NCBI GenBank assembly: GCA_028681035.1
Contig: JAQUJJ010000073.1
Coordinates: 1-17,419 of the forward strand
Length of the DNA: 17,419 bases
Source: Candidatus Cloacimonadota bacterium
Lineage (GTDB): Bacteria > Cloacimonadota > Cloacimonadia > Cloacimonadales > Cloacimonadaceae
Direction: 5' to 3'
Shown here: one piece after another, positions 1 to 7,369 of the stretch
Layout: each line of letters opens with the position of its first letter
How positions within the stretch are numbered: position 1 is the first letter of the stretch
Notes under the pieces: generated by a model
The model's input: the letters and a program-made list of their open reading frames with translations, nothing else
The model's database searches: none
Told to the model about the DNA's origin: nothing
Translations under genes and position numbers: made by a program

Positions 1-50
1 CCCAACCTATTGATTACAAATCAATTGCTCTGCCATTGAGCTACATCGGC
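1..50 (-). tRNA. tRNA-Thr (anticodon UGU), 5' part only
   Basis: Read on the minus strand, the sequence starts GCCGATG (acceptor strand, 5' end at 50), then a D-arm GCTC-AATGGCA-GAGC, then an anticodon arm with stem ATTGA/TCAAT around the 7-nt loop TTTGTAA. The loop gives anticodon TGT, which reads threonine ACA codons. The window edge removes the end of the variable region, the T-arm and the acceptor 3' strand. The visible arms pair perfectly, so this looks like a real, intact gene that continues outside the window. Confidence 0.93.
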
Positions 51-315
51 ATAAGGTTTTGCCAATCAATTTGACATACCAGTTTTTGTCAACATCTTTT
101 TTGTGGACACACTCTATATTCTTTCTTGTATCTTATTCTATTACCTTGATTTTAAATATCGTTTTTTTGTCAACTTAATAATTTGGAAATTTTAGCTTTA
201 GTGGGTTTAGAGAGTTGAGAGGGTTGAGAAGGGAAAGCCCCAGGCCGGTGCCCTGCAGACCAAACATCTGCAATTCTGTGCCTGTAGCGGACTCCTCTTC
301 CACCCACATCCCCTG
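51..315. other. gap between tRNA-Thr and the 145-aa gene; no gene seen
   Basis: The tRNA-proximal part (51-190) is AT-rich and holds the candidate tRNA promoter. The part next to the hypothetical gene is GC-richer and holds a short inverted repeat, TGCAGA at 254-259 and TCTGCA at 267-272, with a 7-nt loop. That hairpin lies about 45 nt after the stop of the minus-strand gene, but no T-run follows on either strand, so I do not call it a terminator. A short open frame on the plus strand here runs antisense into the real gene and has no family features. Confidence 0.5.
64..92 (-). promoter_or_regulatory. candidate promoter of the tRNA-Thr gene
   Basis: On the minus strand a perfect TTGACA (-35) lies at 92-87. 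A 17-nt spacer then leads to TTGATT at 69-64, which is a poor -10 box. Transcription would start about 7 nt before the tRNA. The box sits in GTTGACAAAAA, and the same string recurs on the same strand about 80 bp further upstream (near 163-173), without a convincing -10. The -35 is convincing; the -10 is not. Confidence 0.35.
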
Positions 316-753
316 CTACATTTCCGCCGTAAAAACCTCCCAGCCCTTCACCTTCGGCAAAAGCCCCGCCTCAATCGCCGCCGCCAGGTTTCTGCACGGC
401 AACTCCGCCACCTGCTCCCGCTCTATCTGCGCCAAATCCACCTTATAAATATTGTGCATATTCCACATCATCTTGCTATACATATAGTTCCAGCTCAGAA
501 TGTTCTTCTCCAGATTCGCCCTCAGCGCATTGTATCCGGGCAGATAGGCCTTGAGATCCTGTTTAAAAGCCTCCGAAGGCTTCAGCCCAAATATCCTTTT
601 TTGAATCTCCGCAAAGCGGCTCTGTCCCTGGTGTCTTTTCCCTTGAGGAGCGCGGCGCAGCAGGTATTTGCGCATTTTGGGGCTGTAGTAGATCACGCTG
701 CCATCAGCCATTCCCGTGTAACCCATGATTAAGTTTTTGAATTTTACTTGCAT
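316..753 (-). CDS. conserved-looking hypothetical protein, 145 aa
   Basis: I do not recognise a named family. The start is supported by a good Shine-Dalgarno (AGGAGA, 6 nt before the ATG, in CACAGGAGAAATAATG). The protein is basic at the N-terminus (a stretch rich in K and R at residues 26-48, around YLLRRAPQGKRHQGQ), has an aromatic/Met-rich middle (WNYMYSKMMWNMHN, about residues 89-102) and an acidic-hydrophobic C-terminus. There is no signal peptide or membrane segment. The opening MGYTGMADGSVIYYSP pattern reminds me of small repeated hypothetical proteins in Cloacimonadota genomes; that is recall, not a search result. It stands alone between the tRNA gene and the divergent OLD gene, with no partner on its strand. 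Codon-like composition and the clean RBS make it a likely real gene. Function unknown. Confidence 0.7.
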   Translation of the reverse strand: MQVKFKNLIMGYTGMADGSVIYYSPKMRKYLLRRAPQGKRHQGQSRFAEIQKRIFGLKPSEAFKQDLKAYLPGYNALRANLEKNILSWNYMYSKMMWNMHNIYKVDLAQIEREQVAELPCRNLAAAIEAGLLPKVKGWEVFTAEM

Positions 754-887
754 TATTTCTCCTGTGGCGCTGGTTTATTTTATCCCTGCGAGAATAGCCT
801 CGCGCGAGATCTCAGCACCTATCTTCTCTATGGAGACAGCCAGTGGACAATAATGCCTTTAATATGATTTTAATATGTTTTGGATTT

Positions 888-915
888 GAGATGACTCGGG
901 ATTCTGAGTCATCTC
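888..915. repeat. perfect 10-bp inverted repeat (hairpin) with 8-nt loop
   Basis: The arms are GAGATGACTC (888-897) and GAGTCATCTC (906-915), exact reverse complements, around the loop GGGATTCT. No T-run follows on either strand, so an intrinsic terminator is unlikely. It could be an operator, a REP-type dispersed element or an RNA hairpin in the 5' leader of one of the divergent genes. Confidence 0.75.
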
Positions 916-1034
916 GTGTCGATATTGTGTTAGAAGCAAGTCAGAGGGAAAGGTGCGACATATCCACTACCATGCCCTGCATATCTAGGAAATAGGGCTT
1001 TGAAATAAAAAGCATATTCAGAGAAGGATGCAAA

Positions 1035-1061
1035 TATATGGAATTGCGCAGTATATGGAAT
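1035..1061 (+). repeat. direct repeat TATATGGAAT x2, 17 bp apart
   Basis: Identical 10-mers at 1035-1044 and 1052-1061 end 40 bp before the OLD start codon. Their position suggests a binding site for a regulator of that gene, but the region is AT-rich and short repeats are expected there more often than in balanced DNA. Confidence 0.4.
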
Positions 1062-1101
1062 AAATATTGCATTATAGTTATTGAAAAGCTGTGAGGCAAA
1101 A

Positions 1102-2805
1102 ATGAAACTGATTGGTTTTAGTGTAAAGGATTACAGGTCTATACAAAAGGCATACAAACTGCCTTTGTCAGACTATACGGTAATAGTCGGCCCAAACAAT
1201 GAAGGAAAAAGTAATATATTGAGAGCTTTAGCGCTTTGTTTAACATCTTTATTAAGCAATAGATTAAGCCCTTTAAGAATACCTGCTAGTAGGAATCTTA
1301 GAGATATCGAACGATTTGATTACGAGTGGGAAAGAGATTATCCAGTAAATTTGCAGACGAAGAATCCTGATGGAAAATCAGAATTTACTCTTGAATTTGA
1401 ATTATCACAAGATGAACTTGATGAATTTCTTCGAAAGATTCGAATAAAACTAACTACAAACCTAAAAATCAAGTTAAGTATAAACAGTCGAAGACCAAAG
1501 ATTGAAGTGCTTATGAACGGTAAATCAAAGAAAACACTAAACGACAAACTATCAAAAGTAATAGAATTCATTGACCAAAGAATCCTCCTACAATACATAC
1601 CAGCTATCAGAACATCAGATCTTGCAACTAATATCGTTGATGTTTTACTGTCTCAAGAGTTTTCCGCGCTAGAATCGAAGCCTGAGTACAAAGAAATATT
1701 TGAGTCTTTGGCTAAGCTACAACAGCCAATTATTAAGAGCATATCCAAATCGCTCAAAGATACGATTTCTGGATTCATCCCAGATGTAAAAGATGTAAAA
1801 GTCAAATATCGTGATTCTTATGCGAGACATCTAAGTGCATGGTGTGAAATTGTCATAAATGATGGCACTGAAACAAGTCTTCAGATGAAAGGAGATGGTA
1901 TTATAAGTTTAACAGCAATTTCTCTTCTGAGATACGTTAGTAATAGAGGGGCATTTGAGAAAGGATTAATTCTATTAGTAGAAGAACCCGAAAGCCATCT
2001 TCATCCTAATGCCATCCATAACTTAAAAACAGTGCTTTATGAAATTTCTAAAACAAACCAAGTCATAATCACAACACATTCACCCATCATGATTGATAGA
2101 ACAAATATAAACAATAACATTATTGTACAAAAAGGCAAGGCATCTGAAGCAAAAAAAATTGTAGATATTCGAGAATCACTCGGTATTACTTTATCTGACA
2201 ATCTTTCTAGTGCTCACTTAATCCTGCTTGTCGAAGGAGAAGAAGATCAACTGATTCTCAATACATGGCTTAAAAATAAATCCACGATAATAGAAAATGC
2301 TCTGAAGAATGGGGTTTTGGCAATAGACCATTTGTGTGGCGCTTCAAATTTGTCATACAAAGCAAGTATGTATAAGAACATGTTATGTAATGTTATTGCC
2401 TTTATAGATAATGACGAAGCAGGCCAAAAAGCAATTAAGCAAGCCATAGAAAAAAGGTTTATCTGCGAAAACGAGTATGTGGTTTGTAAGTGTCCCGGCA
2501 TGAATAAAAGTGAACTGGAGGATTTAATAGAGTATGATGTATATATGGATATGATAGACACAGATTATGGAGTGAGATTAGATGTAAAAGATTTCAAGCA
2601 CAATAAGGACATCTGGTCGAACAGATTAAAGGTTACATTTGGGAATCAAGGTAAATTGTGGAGCGATAAACAAGAAATGCAAATAAAATATGCTGTTGGA
2701 CAAAAAGCTGAACGAATTGGTTTACAATCATTGAATGAACATAAAGCAAATTCGATAGATGCGTTAGTCCGTCTTATAGAAAGCAATCTAGGGGTGAAAA
2801 AATGA
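1102..2805 (+). CDS. OLD-family ATP-dependent nuclease (ABC-type ATPase + TOPRIM)
   Basis: Overcoming-lysogenization-defect (OLD) family proteins join an ABC/SMC-type ATPase to a TOPRIM metal-dependent nuclease and act in phage defence or DNA repair. Seen here in 567 aa: Walker A GPNNEGKS at residues 30-37; the Walker B-like LLVEEPESHLHP around residues 291-302; the H-loop TTHSP at 324-328; then TOPRIM motifs LLVEGEED at 375-382 (catalytic Glu 378) and FIDNDEAG at 434-441 (DxD 436/438), followed by the acidic SELEDLIEYD stretch. All key residues are present. I chose ATG 1102 because GAGG lies 5 nt upstream; the frame is also open from TTG 1081 but that codon lacks an RBS. It is convergent with the next gene, 20 bp from stop to stop. 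No UvrD-like (GajB) gene or reverse transcriptase is next to it, so it looks like a class 1, stand-alone OLD rather than a Gabija pair. The gene is very AT-rich compared with the RM operon. Confidence 0.9.
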   Translation: MKLIGFSVKDYRSIQKAYKLPLSDYTVIVGPNNEGKSNILRALALCLTSLLSNRLSPLRIPASRNLRDIERFDYEWERDYPVNLQTKNPDGKSEFTLEFELSQDELDEFLRKIRIKLTTNLKIKLSINSRRPKIEVLMNGKSKKTLNDKLSKVIEFIDQRILLQYIPAIRTSDLATNIVDVLLSQEFSALESKPEYKEIFESLAKLQQPIIKSISKSLKDTISGFIPDVKDVKVKYRDSYARHLSAWCEIVINDGTETSLQMKGDGIISLTAISLLRYVSNRGAFEKGLILLVEEPESHLHPNAIHNLKTVLYEISKTNQVIITTHSPIMIDRTNINNNIIVQKGKASEAKKIVDIRESLGITLSDNLSSAHLILLVEGEEDQLILNTWLKNKSTIIENALKNGVLAIDHLCGASNLSYKASMYKNMLCNVIAFIDNDEAGQKAIKQAIEKRFICENEYVVCKCPGMNKSELEDLIEYDVYMDMIDTDYGVRLDVKDFKHNKDIWSNRLKVTFGNQGKLWSDKQEMQIKYAVGQKAERIGLQSLNEHKANSIDALVRLIESNLGVKK

Positions 2806-2825
2806 AAGGAAGATATTAGTATAGT

Positions 2826-3764
2826 CTATTTCTCATGAATACTACGAAGATTGTAGTCTTCTTTAAGCGAGTCTGTTGAAACGTCAAATTTACTACTTAC
2901 TATACAAGAAATATGATACGATTTTTGTAATCTTAAACTCGTAATTGTAGTAAGCATATCTTCAGGCCATTTTATTGTTATTGGCTTCTTTCTACCTGAC
3001 GGTAAAAACTCAATTATCTTTTTATATATAGAGATACCACCTAACTCGCCAAACATTGAGATCGTTTCATCTGGTATCGTTTTCTTAGTCTTGATGAAAT
3101 CACTGATATATTTAGCCTTTTGAGTTGTTATGCTAACGATCTTTGGTTCTTTTTGATGAAATGGGGAAGTCCACTCCAATCTAATACTCTTACCTGCAGA
3201 ATGAATCGATTCATAGAACTTGTATAAAGCTGTAATAGTATCCTTATGTCTTTTATGGTCATGGAAAATGTTTTCAAGACTATCTTCAGTATTTAAAGTA
3301 GTGATTAAATCCAGAAACTCTGATAAAACACACTCAGCTTTGTTCATATCACCCAGGAACTCCCCGAGATCGTATTGCTCTATCGGTTTTGAAGTAAATA
3401 ACAATCCAAAGGATTGGTTTATTACAGCTCGTAATTCAAGTTCGGGTGACCCTTTGTAATTAAATTCTTTCTTGGAAATCGAATTCATTAAATTGCTCAA
3501 AGATCCGAAGCTCTTTGCCATATCATGTATAGATACGCCTTGCTCCATGGGACTTTCATAGTGATAAACAAAGACTTGCTTTCTATCATCTAATGATATT
3601 GATTTTAGATCAGTTACCAACTCATTTTGTCTATGTTTCAACTGACCAAGTTGGAAATATATTAGTTCATCACCTGGAAACTGAACTAAAAGATCCTGAG
3701 TGTTTGAAATCAATAAACCAAGCTCTGAAAGTTCATTCAACAATCGAGAGAGAACATCATCCAT
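2826..3764 (-). CDS. unrecognised 312-aa partner of the nucleotidyltransferase-like protein
   Basis: I do not recognise the family. The start is ATG 3764: GGAGG lies 6 nt upstream, while an in-frame ATG at 3779 precedes that RBS. With this start it overlaps the upstream gene by 8 nt (ATGGATGA), so the two are translationally coupled. The protein looks mostly helical over residues 1-190, with a leucine-rich N-terminus (MDDVLSRLLNELSELGLLIS), a SFGLLFTSKP segment at 118-127 and an acidic middle. From about residue 196 on it becomes beta-like and basic, with GELGGISIYKKIIEFLPSG at 239-257 and further alternating hydrophobic strands to residue 295, which could be a small beta-barrel domain. There is no membrane segment, signal peptide or obvious catalytic motif. 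It may be an effector, a binding partner or a regulator of the upstream protein. Base composition is AT-rich, like the OLD gene. Confidence 0.8.
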   Translation of the reverse strand: MDDVLSRLLNELSELGLLISNTQDLLVQFPGDELIYFQLGQLKHRQNELVTDLKSISLDDRKQVFVYHYESPMEQGVSIHDMAKSFGSLSNLMNSISKKEFNYKGSPELELRAVINQSFGLLFTSKPIEQYDLGEFLGDMNKAECVLSEFLDLITTLNTEDSLENIFHDHKRHKDTITALYKFYESIHSAGKSIRLEWTSPFHQKEPKIVSITTQKAKYISDFIKTKKTIPDETISMFGELGGISIYKKIIEFLPSGRKKPITIKWPEDMLTTITSLRLQKSYHISCIVSSKFDVSTDSLKEDYNLRSIHEK

Positions 3765-4257
3765 CAGCCACCTCCACATAGAGAGACTTTAGAGCAACGT
3801 AACCTTTGGGATTATTCTGCCTATCATGACCCCACCATTTATGCCAATACTCAAGCGGCTCTTTAGTTAAGACTGTATATCTTGGGTCAGTTTCAGGAAG
3901 CATTACAACAATGTATGCATCTACGTTATATGTTTGAGAAGAACCATTCTCAGATGTTAGCTCTTTTTGATATATACTCTGGAGTGTGCTGTTGATTAAG
4001 CAATCATGTGGGATTATGTTGACTAAATCCATATCTTTCGGGTCAAGCTTTGTAGTCGTCCACGAGCCATTTATCCATTGAGTGATATCAGCTCTTACAA
4101 TCTTTATCAATTCTGTTTGATATTGGCAATACCCATTAAATATAATTGTGCGGCTTTTTGAATCAGGATAAGAATCCACGAAAGAACTTTCGAACTCCTT
4201 AGCATCGATTTCAATTTGCTGATAAGGGGTTAGATTCCCTTTTGTGTCATAGTTCAT
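3757..4257 (-). CDS. DUF6932-like nucleotidyltransferase-fold protein, 166 aa
   Basis: The protein carries the classical nucleotidyltransferase pattern hG[GS]-x9-[DE]h[DE]h: WINGS at residues 61-65, nine residues, then DMDLV with Asp 75 and Asp 77. A third acid on a later strand, Asp 113 in NVDAYIVV, would complete the metal-binding triad. The layout (GNLTPY start, EFESSF, SRTIIFNGY, then the GS/DxD motif, ending in WWGHDRQNNPKGYVAL at 131-146) matches my memory of the DUF6932 family, whose function is not established. The length is normal for such proteins. The ATG at 4257 has AGAGG about 5 nt upstream. It is the first gene of a two-gene unit, 91 bp after hsdR, and appears to have its own promoter. 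Related minimal nucleotidyltransferases serve as antitoxins (MNT of HEPN/MNT) or AMP-transferring regulators; any such role here is inference. Confidence 0.75.
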   Translation of the reverse strand: MNYDTKGNLTPYQQIEIDAKEFESSFVDSYPDSKSRTIIFNGYCQYQTELIKIVRADITQWINGSWTTTKLDPKDMDLVNIIPHDCLINSTLQSIYQKELTSENGSSQTYNVDAYIVVMLPETDPRYTVLTKEPLEYWHKWWGHDRQNNPKGYVALKSLYVEVADG

Positions 4258-4290
4258 CTGTACCTCTTGTTTTCATTCTTATGAATCACA

Positions 4291-4317
4291 CCTATACAAA
4301 ATGCACTATTATGTCAA
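4291..4317 (-). promoter_or_regulatory. candidate promoter of the two-gene cassette
   Basis: In the gap after hsdR, on the minus strand, a perfect TTGACA (4317-4312) is followed after 15 nt by TATAGG (4296-4291, 4 of 6 matches to TATAAT). The spacer is short for a sigma-70-type promoter, but both boxes are well placed, 33 nt before the start codon. It suggests the cassette is transcribed independently of the RM operon. Confidence 0.42.
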
Positions 4318-4348
4318 TTGAAAGTTTTATACGCTATTCTGCAAGCGA

Positions 4349-7300
4349 TTATTCTTCGACTTTAACTGCTTGATAGATATCTTTCGCAAGTAGAGAGAGT
4401 ATTATCCTCTGAAACCTCTCATCGTCCATATATCTGCTCACAATCTTATCATTCTCTTTGAGGCGTTTCATCATGAGGTCTTTGATGGTCTGCTGAATAC
4501 CCAGCTCAAACTTATCCAAGGGGTTTGCGGAAGCGGTTTTGAGCACTCCTTCGTCTTGCATGGCAGTCTCTTTGATCTGCTCAAAAAATAGCCTGTCCGC
4601 TTCACTAAAATCTGTGCCAAAGCGTTCATTGAGGGTTTCGATGATTTCGGATAAAGGCTTGTCGTCTTCTTTGGCTGTGCCGGTGCCTGTCTCAGTGGGT
4701 GTGCGCACTGGGATATTCTCACCTTCGGAAAGATCGATGGAGCCTTCCATCACCTTCTGCAAGCGGTAATATTGCAGTTCCACATCCTTTTCCGGATCGG
4801 CGTCTGTGTCATTATGGACATGGATATGAGGCAGCAGAAAACGCCCAAAGCTATAGAGCATTTCCTGTTCTTTATCGGTGTACTTGATCAATTGGGTTAC
4901 AAAGGCATAGAGTCGCACATAGGCCTTGAGCTTGCCATAGAAGGTTTCTTTGTCCTCTTCGTTCTCTATCTGCCTGTAGCGCTCCACAGCATTCTGCAGA
5001 TGCTTTTGCATAGCGGCATGGTCGCCCCGCTTTTGTGCACTCATAGGCTTGTAAAATACCTGCGCAAAAGCCTCCACATCTTTCCAGTCATAGACCTGCA
5101 TCTGGTTTAGTTCATGTTTGAGAGTTTCCAGATGCGAGGGCTCGGATTCGGCTTCCAATTCGGTGACCGTGTAGTAAGGTTTAAAGGCGGTGAGGATATC
5201 CTCGGCTTTATTCACAAAATCCAGCACAAAGGGAGCTTCTTTGCCGGGGTAGATTCTATTGAGGCGGGAGAGGGTTTGCACGGCCTGCACTCCATCCAGT
5301 CTCTTATCCACATACATAGCGCAGAGCAGGGGTTGATCGTAGCCGGTCTGGTATTTGTTGGCGACCAGCAGGATCTGATAATCCTCACTGCCAAAGCGGT
5401 CTTTGAGCTGCAGTTCGGAGATATTCCTGCCGGTCTTGTAATCCACGTTCAGGCCCGGTTCAGTGTACTCAAACTGCGTATCAGGATCGATCAACGTGCC
5501 GCTGAAAGCTACCAAAGGATGCACATCGGTATAATGATGCTCTCCCAGATAGCGTTGGAAAGCCAGATAGTAACGCACTGCCTGCAAACGGCTGTCTGTC
5601 ACCACCATCGCCTTCGCTTGACCAGCTATCAAAGGCATGATGCAACTGCGGAAATGCTCTATGATGATCTCGGTCTTCTGGCTGACATTGCGCGGATGCA
5701 AACGCATAAACTTACAGAGCTTTTGTGCTGCTTTCCCGGCCGGCATACTGGGATCGTTGCTGCTCTTTTTGATGATCTTGAAGTAGGTGCTGTAAGTGGT
5801 GTAGCGCTTTAGCACATCCAGGATGAACTTCTCTTCGATAGCCTGGCGCATGCTGTAATTGTGAAAGGCTCTGCCACCTCTGCCAAAGAGCTCCAGAGTC
5901 TTGCCCTTGGGTGTGGCGGTGAAGGCAAAAAAGCTGAGGTTGGGCTGCCGCCCACGGGATTCCATGATCAAATTCAGCTCATCCTGCCAGTCTTCTGCCT
6001 CTGCCAATTGTGATACCTTTTCCCCCAAGACCTCTTTCATGCCCCGGGCCGCTTCTCCGGTTTGGCTGCTGTGCGCTTCATCCACTATGATGGCATAGCG
6101 TCTGTCCGCTATCTTCTGCTGCCAGACTTTGGATTTTAGCAGAGCTGCCTCACCCGGCTGTTCCAGATCCCGGGCTCCGGCTATGCGCAAGAGGCCGGCA
6201 AGAATAAAGGGAAACTTCTGCAAAGTGGTGATCACGATCTTGGTGCCATCCACAAGTGCATTGGCAAGCTGTTTGCTGCCTTCTTTGATGGGCTGCACCA
6301 CTCCGCTGGCATGCTCAATCTGATAAATGGCTTCCTGCAATTGCCTATCCAGCACCACGCGATCTGTAATTACGATCACACAGTCAAAGATCAGCTTATC
6401 CTCTGCGGTATGCAGATTCGCCAAACGGTGCGCCAGCCAGGAGATGCTATTCGTCTTGCCACTACCCGCGCTATGCTGGATCAGATAGTTTTTACCGGCC
6501 AGATCGCTTTGCACCTGCGTCAGAAGCCTGCGCACCACATCAAGCTGATGATAGCGGGGGAAGATGATACGCTCATCCTTCTTGCCTTCATTTTCGATAA
6601 AGATAAAGCTGCCTACGATCTCCAGGAGACTATCAGGTTGCAAAACCTCTTCCCAAAGATAGGCTGTACGATGCCCGGAAGGATGGATTGGATTACCCTT
6701 GCCGCAATCGATCTGTTGCGGATTGCTGCCTCTATTGAAAGGCAAAAAGAAGGTCTTGCGCTTCTGCAGACGGGTAGTCATATACACTTCATCGGTATCC
6801 ACGGCAAAGTGCACCAGAGCGCCTGTTTTGAAGCTTAAAAGCGGAGTGGCGGGGTCCCTGTCTTCCTGATATTGCTCTCTGGCCTGTTTTACGCTTTGTC
6901 CCGTGCCAGGGTTCTTGAGCTCCAAAGTGGCGATGGGGATGCCATTGATGGCCAGAACCATATCCAGGGACTGCTGCTTATCCGGGTGATAATAGACCTG
7001 GCGGCAGACCTGAAAGGTATTGCACTGATAAAGCTGCTGCGCCTCTCTGCTGAGGCCGTGAGCGGGGCGAAAGTAAGCCAAACGCAGGGTCTTGCCCTGA
7101 AACTTGAAGCCGTGCCGCAGGATGTACAAAGTGCCCTTGCTGAGGCGCTCTTTGATGAGAGTCTTGAGAAGCTGCTCCGGCAATAAGGCGCCATTAACCT
7201 TTTCCAGCTCCGCCCAAAGCGAGGCCTGGCTGCTTTTGATAAAATCAAGGGCAGATTCGGCAAAGAGGGCGGTGTCGGCATCAAACTGGGTGTTTGGCAC

Positions 7301-7369
7301 CGAAGTCCAGGCAGCTTGCATAGTGGATTCAATATAGGCTTCAAAGGCCTGTTCGTTAGTGTTCTTCAT
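4349..7369 (-). CDS. hsdR: type I restriction enzyme R subunit (HsdR), 1006 aa
   Basis: HsdR is the motor and nuclease of type I restriction-modification: it translocates unmethylated DNA using ATP and cuts it. The PD-(D/E)xK nuclease sits at the N-terminus, with Asp 136 (SLDMVLAING) and Glu 150-x-Lys 152 (TLELKNPG). The SF2 helicase motor follows: Walker A HSAGSGKT at 299-306, DEAH at 430-433, motif III TATP at 484-487, motif V NKYQTGYDQP at 671-680 and motif VI QTLSRLNR at 698-705. The helical C-terminus needed to dock on the methylase follows. Length is normal for the family and no key residue is missing. The ATG at 7369 lies inside the end of hsdS (14-nt overlap), with GAGG upstream, so it is the last gene of the operon. 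G+C content is near half, unlike the two cassette genes that follow. Confidence 0.97.
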   Translation of the reverse strand: MKNTNEQAFEAYIESTMQAAWTSVPNTQFDADTALFAESALDFIKSSQASLWAELEKVNGALLPEQLLKTLIKERLSKGTLYILRHGFKFQGKTLRLAYFRPAHGLSREAQQLYQCNTFQVCRQVYYHPDKQQSLDMVLAINGIPIATLELKNPGTGQSVKQAREQYQEDRDPATPLLSFKTGALVHFAVDTDEVYMTTRLQKRKTFFLPFNRGSNPQQIDCGKGNPIHPSGHRTAYLWEEVLQPDSLLEIVGSFIFIENEGKKDERIIFPRYHQLDVVRRLLTQVQSDLAGKNYLIQHSAGSGKTNSISWLAHRLANLHTAEDKLIFDCVIVITDRVVLDRQLQEAIYQIEHASGVVQPIKEGSKQLANALVDGTKIVITTLQKFPFILAGLLRIAGARDLEQPGEAALLKSKVWQQKIADRRYAIIVDEAHSSQTGEAARGMKEVLGEKVSQLAEAEDWQDELNLIMESRGRQPNLSFFAFTATPKGKTLELFGRGGRAFHNYSMRQAIEEKFILDVLKRYTTYSTYFKIIKKSSNDPSMPAGKAAQKLCKFMRLHPRNVSQKTEIIIEHFRSCIMPLIAGQAKAMVVTDSRLQAVRYYLAFQRYLGEHHYTDVHPLVAFSGTLIDPDTQFEYTEPGLNVDYKTGRNISELQLKDRFGSEDYQILLVANKYQTGYDQPLLCAMYVDKRLDGVQAVQTLSRLNRIYPGKEAPFVLDFVNKAEDILTAFKPYYTVTELEAESEPSHLETLKHELNQMQVYDWKDVEAFAQVFYKPMSAQKRGDHAAMQKHLQNAVERYRQIENEEDKETFYGKLKAYVRLYAFVTQLIKYTDKEQEMLYSFGRFLLPHIHVHNDTDADPEKDVELQYYRLQKVMEGSIDLSEGENIPVRTPTETGTGTAKEDDKPLSEIIETLNERFGTDFSEADRLFFEQIKETAMQDEGVLKTASANPLDKFELGIQQTIKDLMMKRLKENDKIVSRYMDDERFQRIILSLLAKDIYQAVKVEE

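Larger units (their letters stand above)
754..1101. other. 348-bp divergent gap with repeats; no gene seen
   Basis: This gap separates two divergent genes, so it must hold both of their start regions. I see a 10-bp palindrome CTCGCGCGAG (799-808), a direct repeat TTTAATATG (858-866 and 869-877, 11 bp apart), a perfect 10-bp inverted repeat (888-915), and a direct repeat TATATGGAAT (1035-1044 and 1052-1061, 17 bp apart) just before the OLD gene. I find no pair of -35/-10 boxes with good spacing for the OLD gene. No open frame here looks coding. Confidence 0.6.

Noticed and set aside
1..50. tRNA-Thr as attachment site of the island
   Set aside because: Elements usually integrate at the 3' end of a tRNA gene, which here points away from the island and out of the window; no integrase or repeat of the tRNA 3' end is seen.
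888..915. Hairpin as intrinsic terminator
   Set aside because: No T-run on either strand after the stem, and it lies between divergent starts, not after a stop codon.
1081..1101. TTG at 1081 as start of the OLD gene
   Set aside because: No Shine-Dalgarno precedes it, while ATG 1102 has GAGG 5 nt upstream and gives the usual N-terminus of the family (MKLIGFSVKDYRSI).
1102..2805. Gabija (GajA) system
   Set aside because: The protein size and domains would fit GajA, but no UvrD-type helicase (GajB) is adjacent; the next gene is convergent and of another kind.
5114..5812. 232-codon open frame on the plus strand
   Set aside because: It is fully antisense to hsdR, has no recognisable family features and is explained by the GC-rich codon pattern of the real gene.
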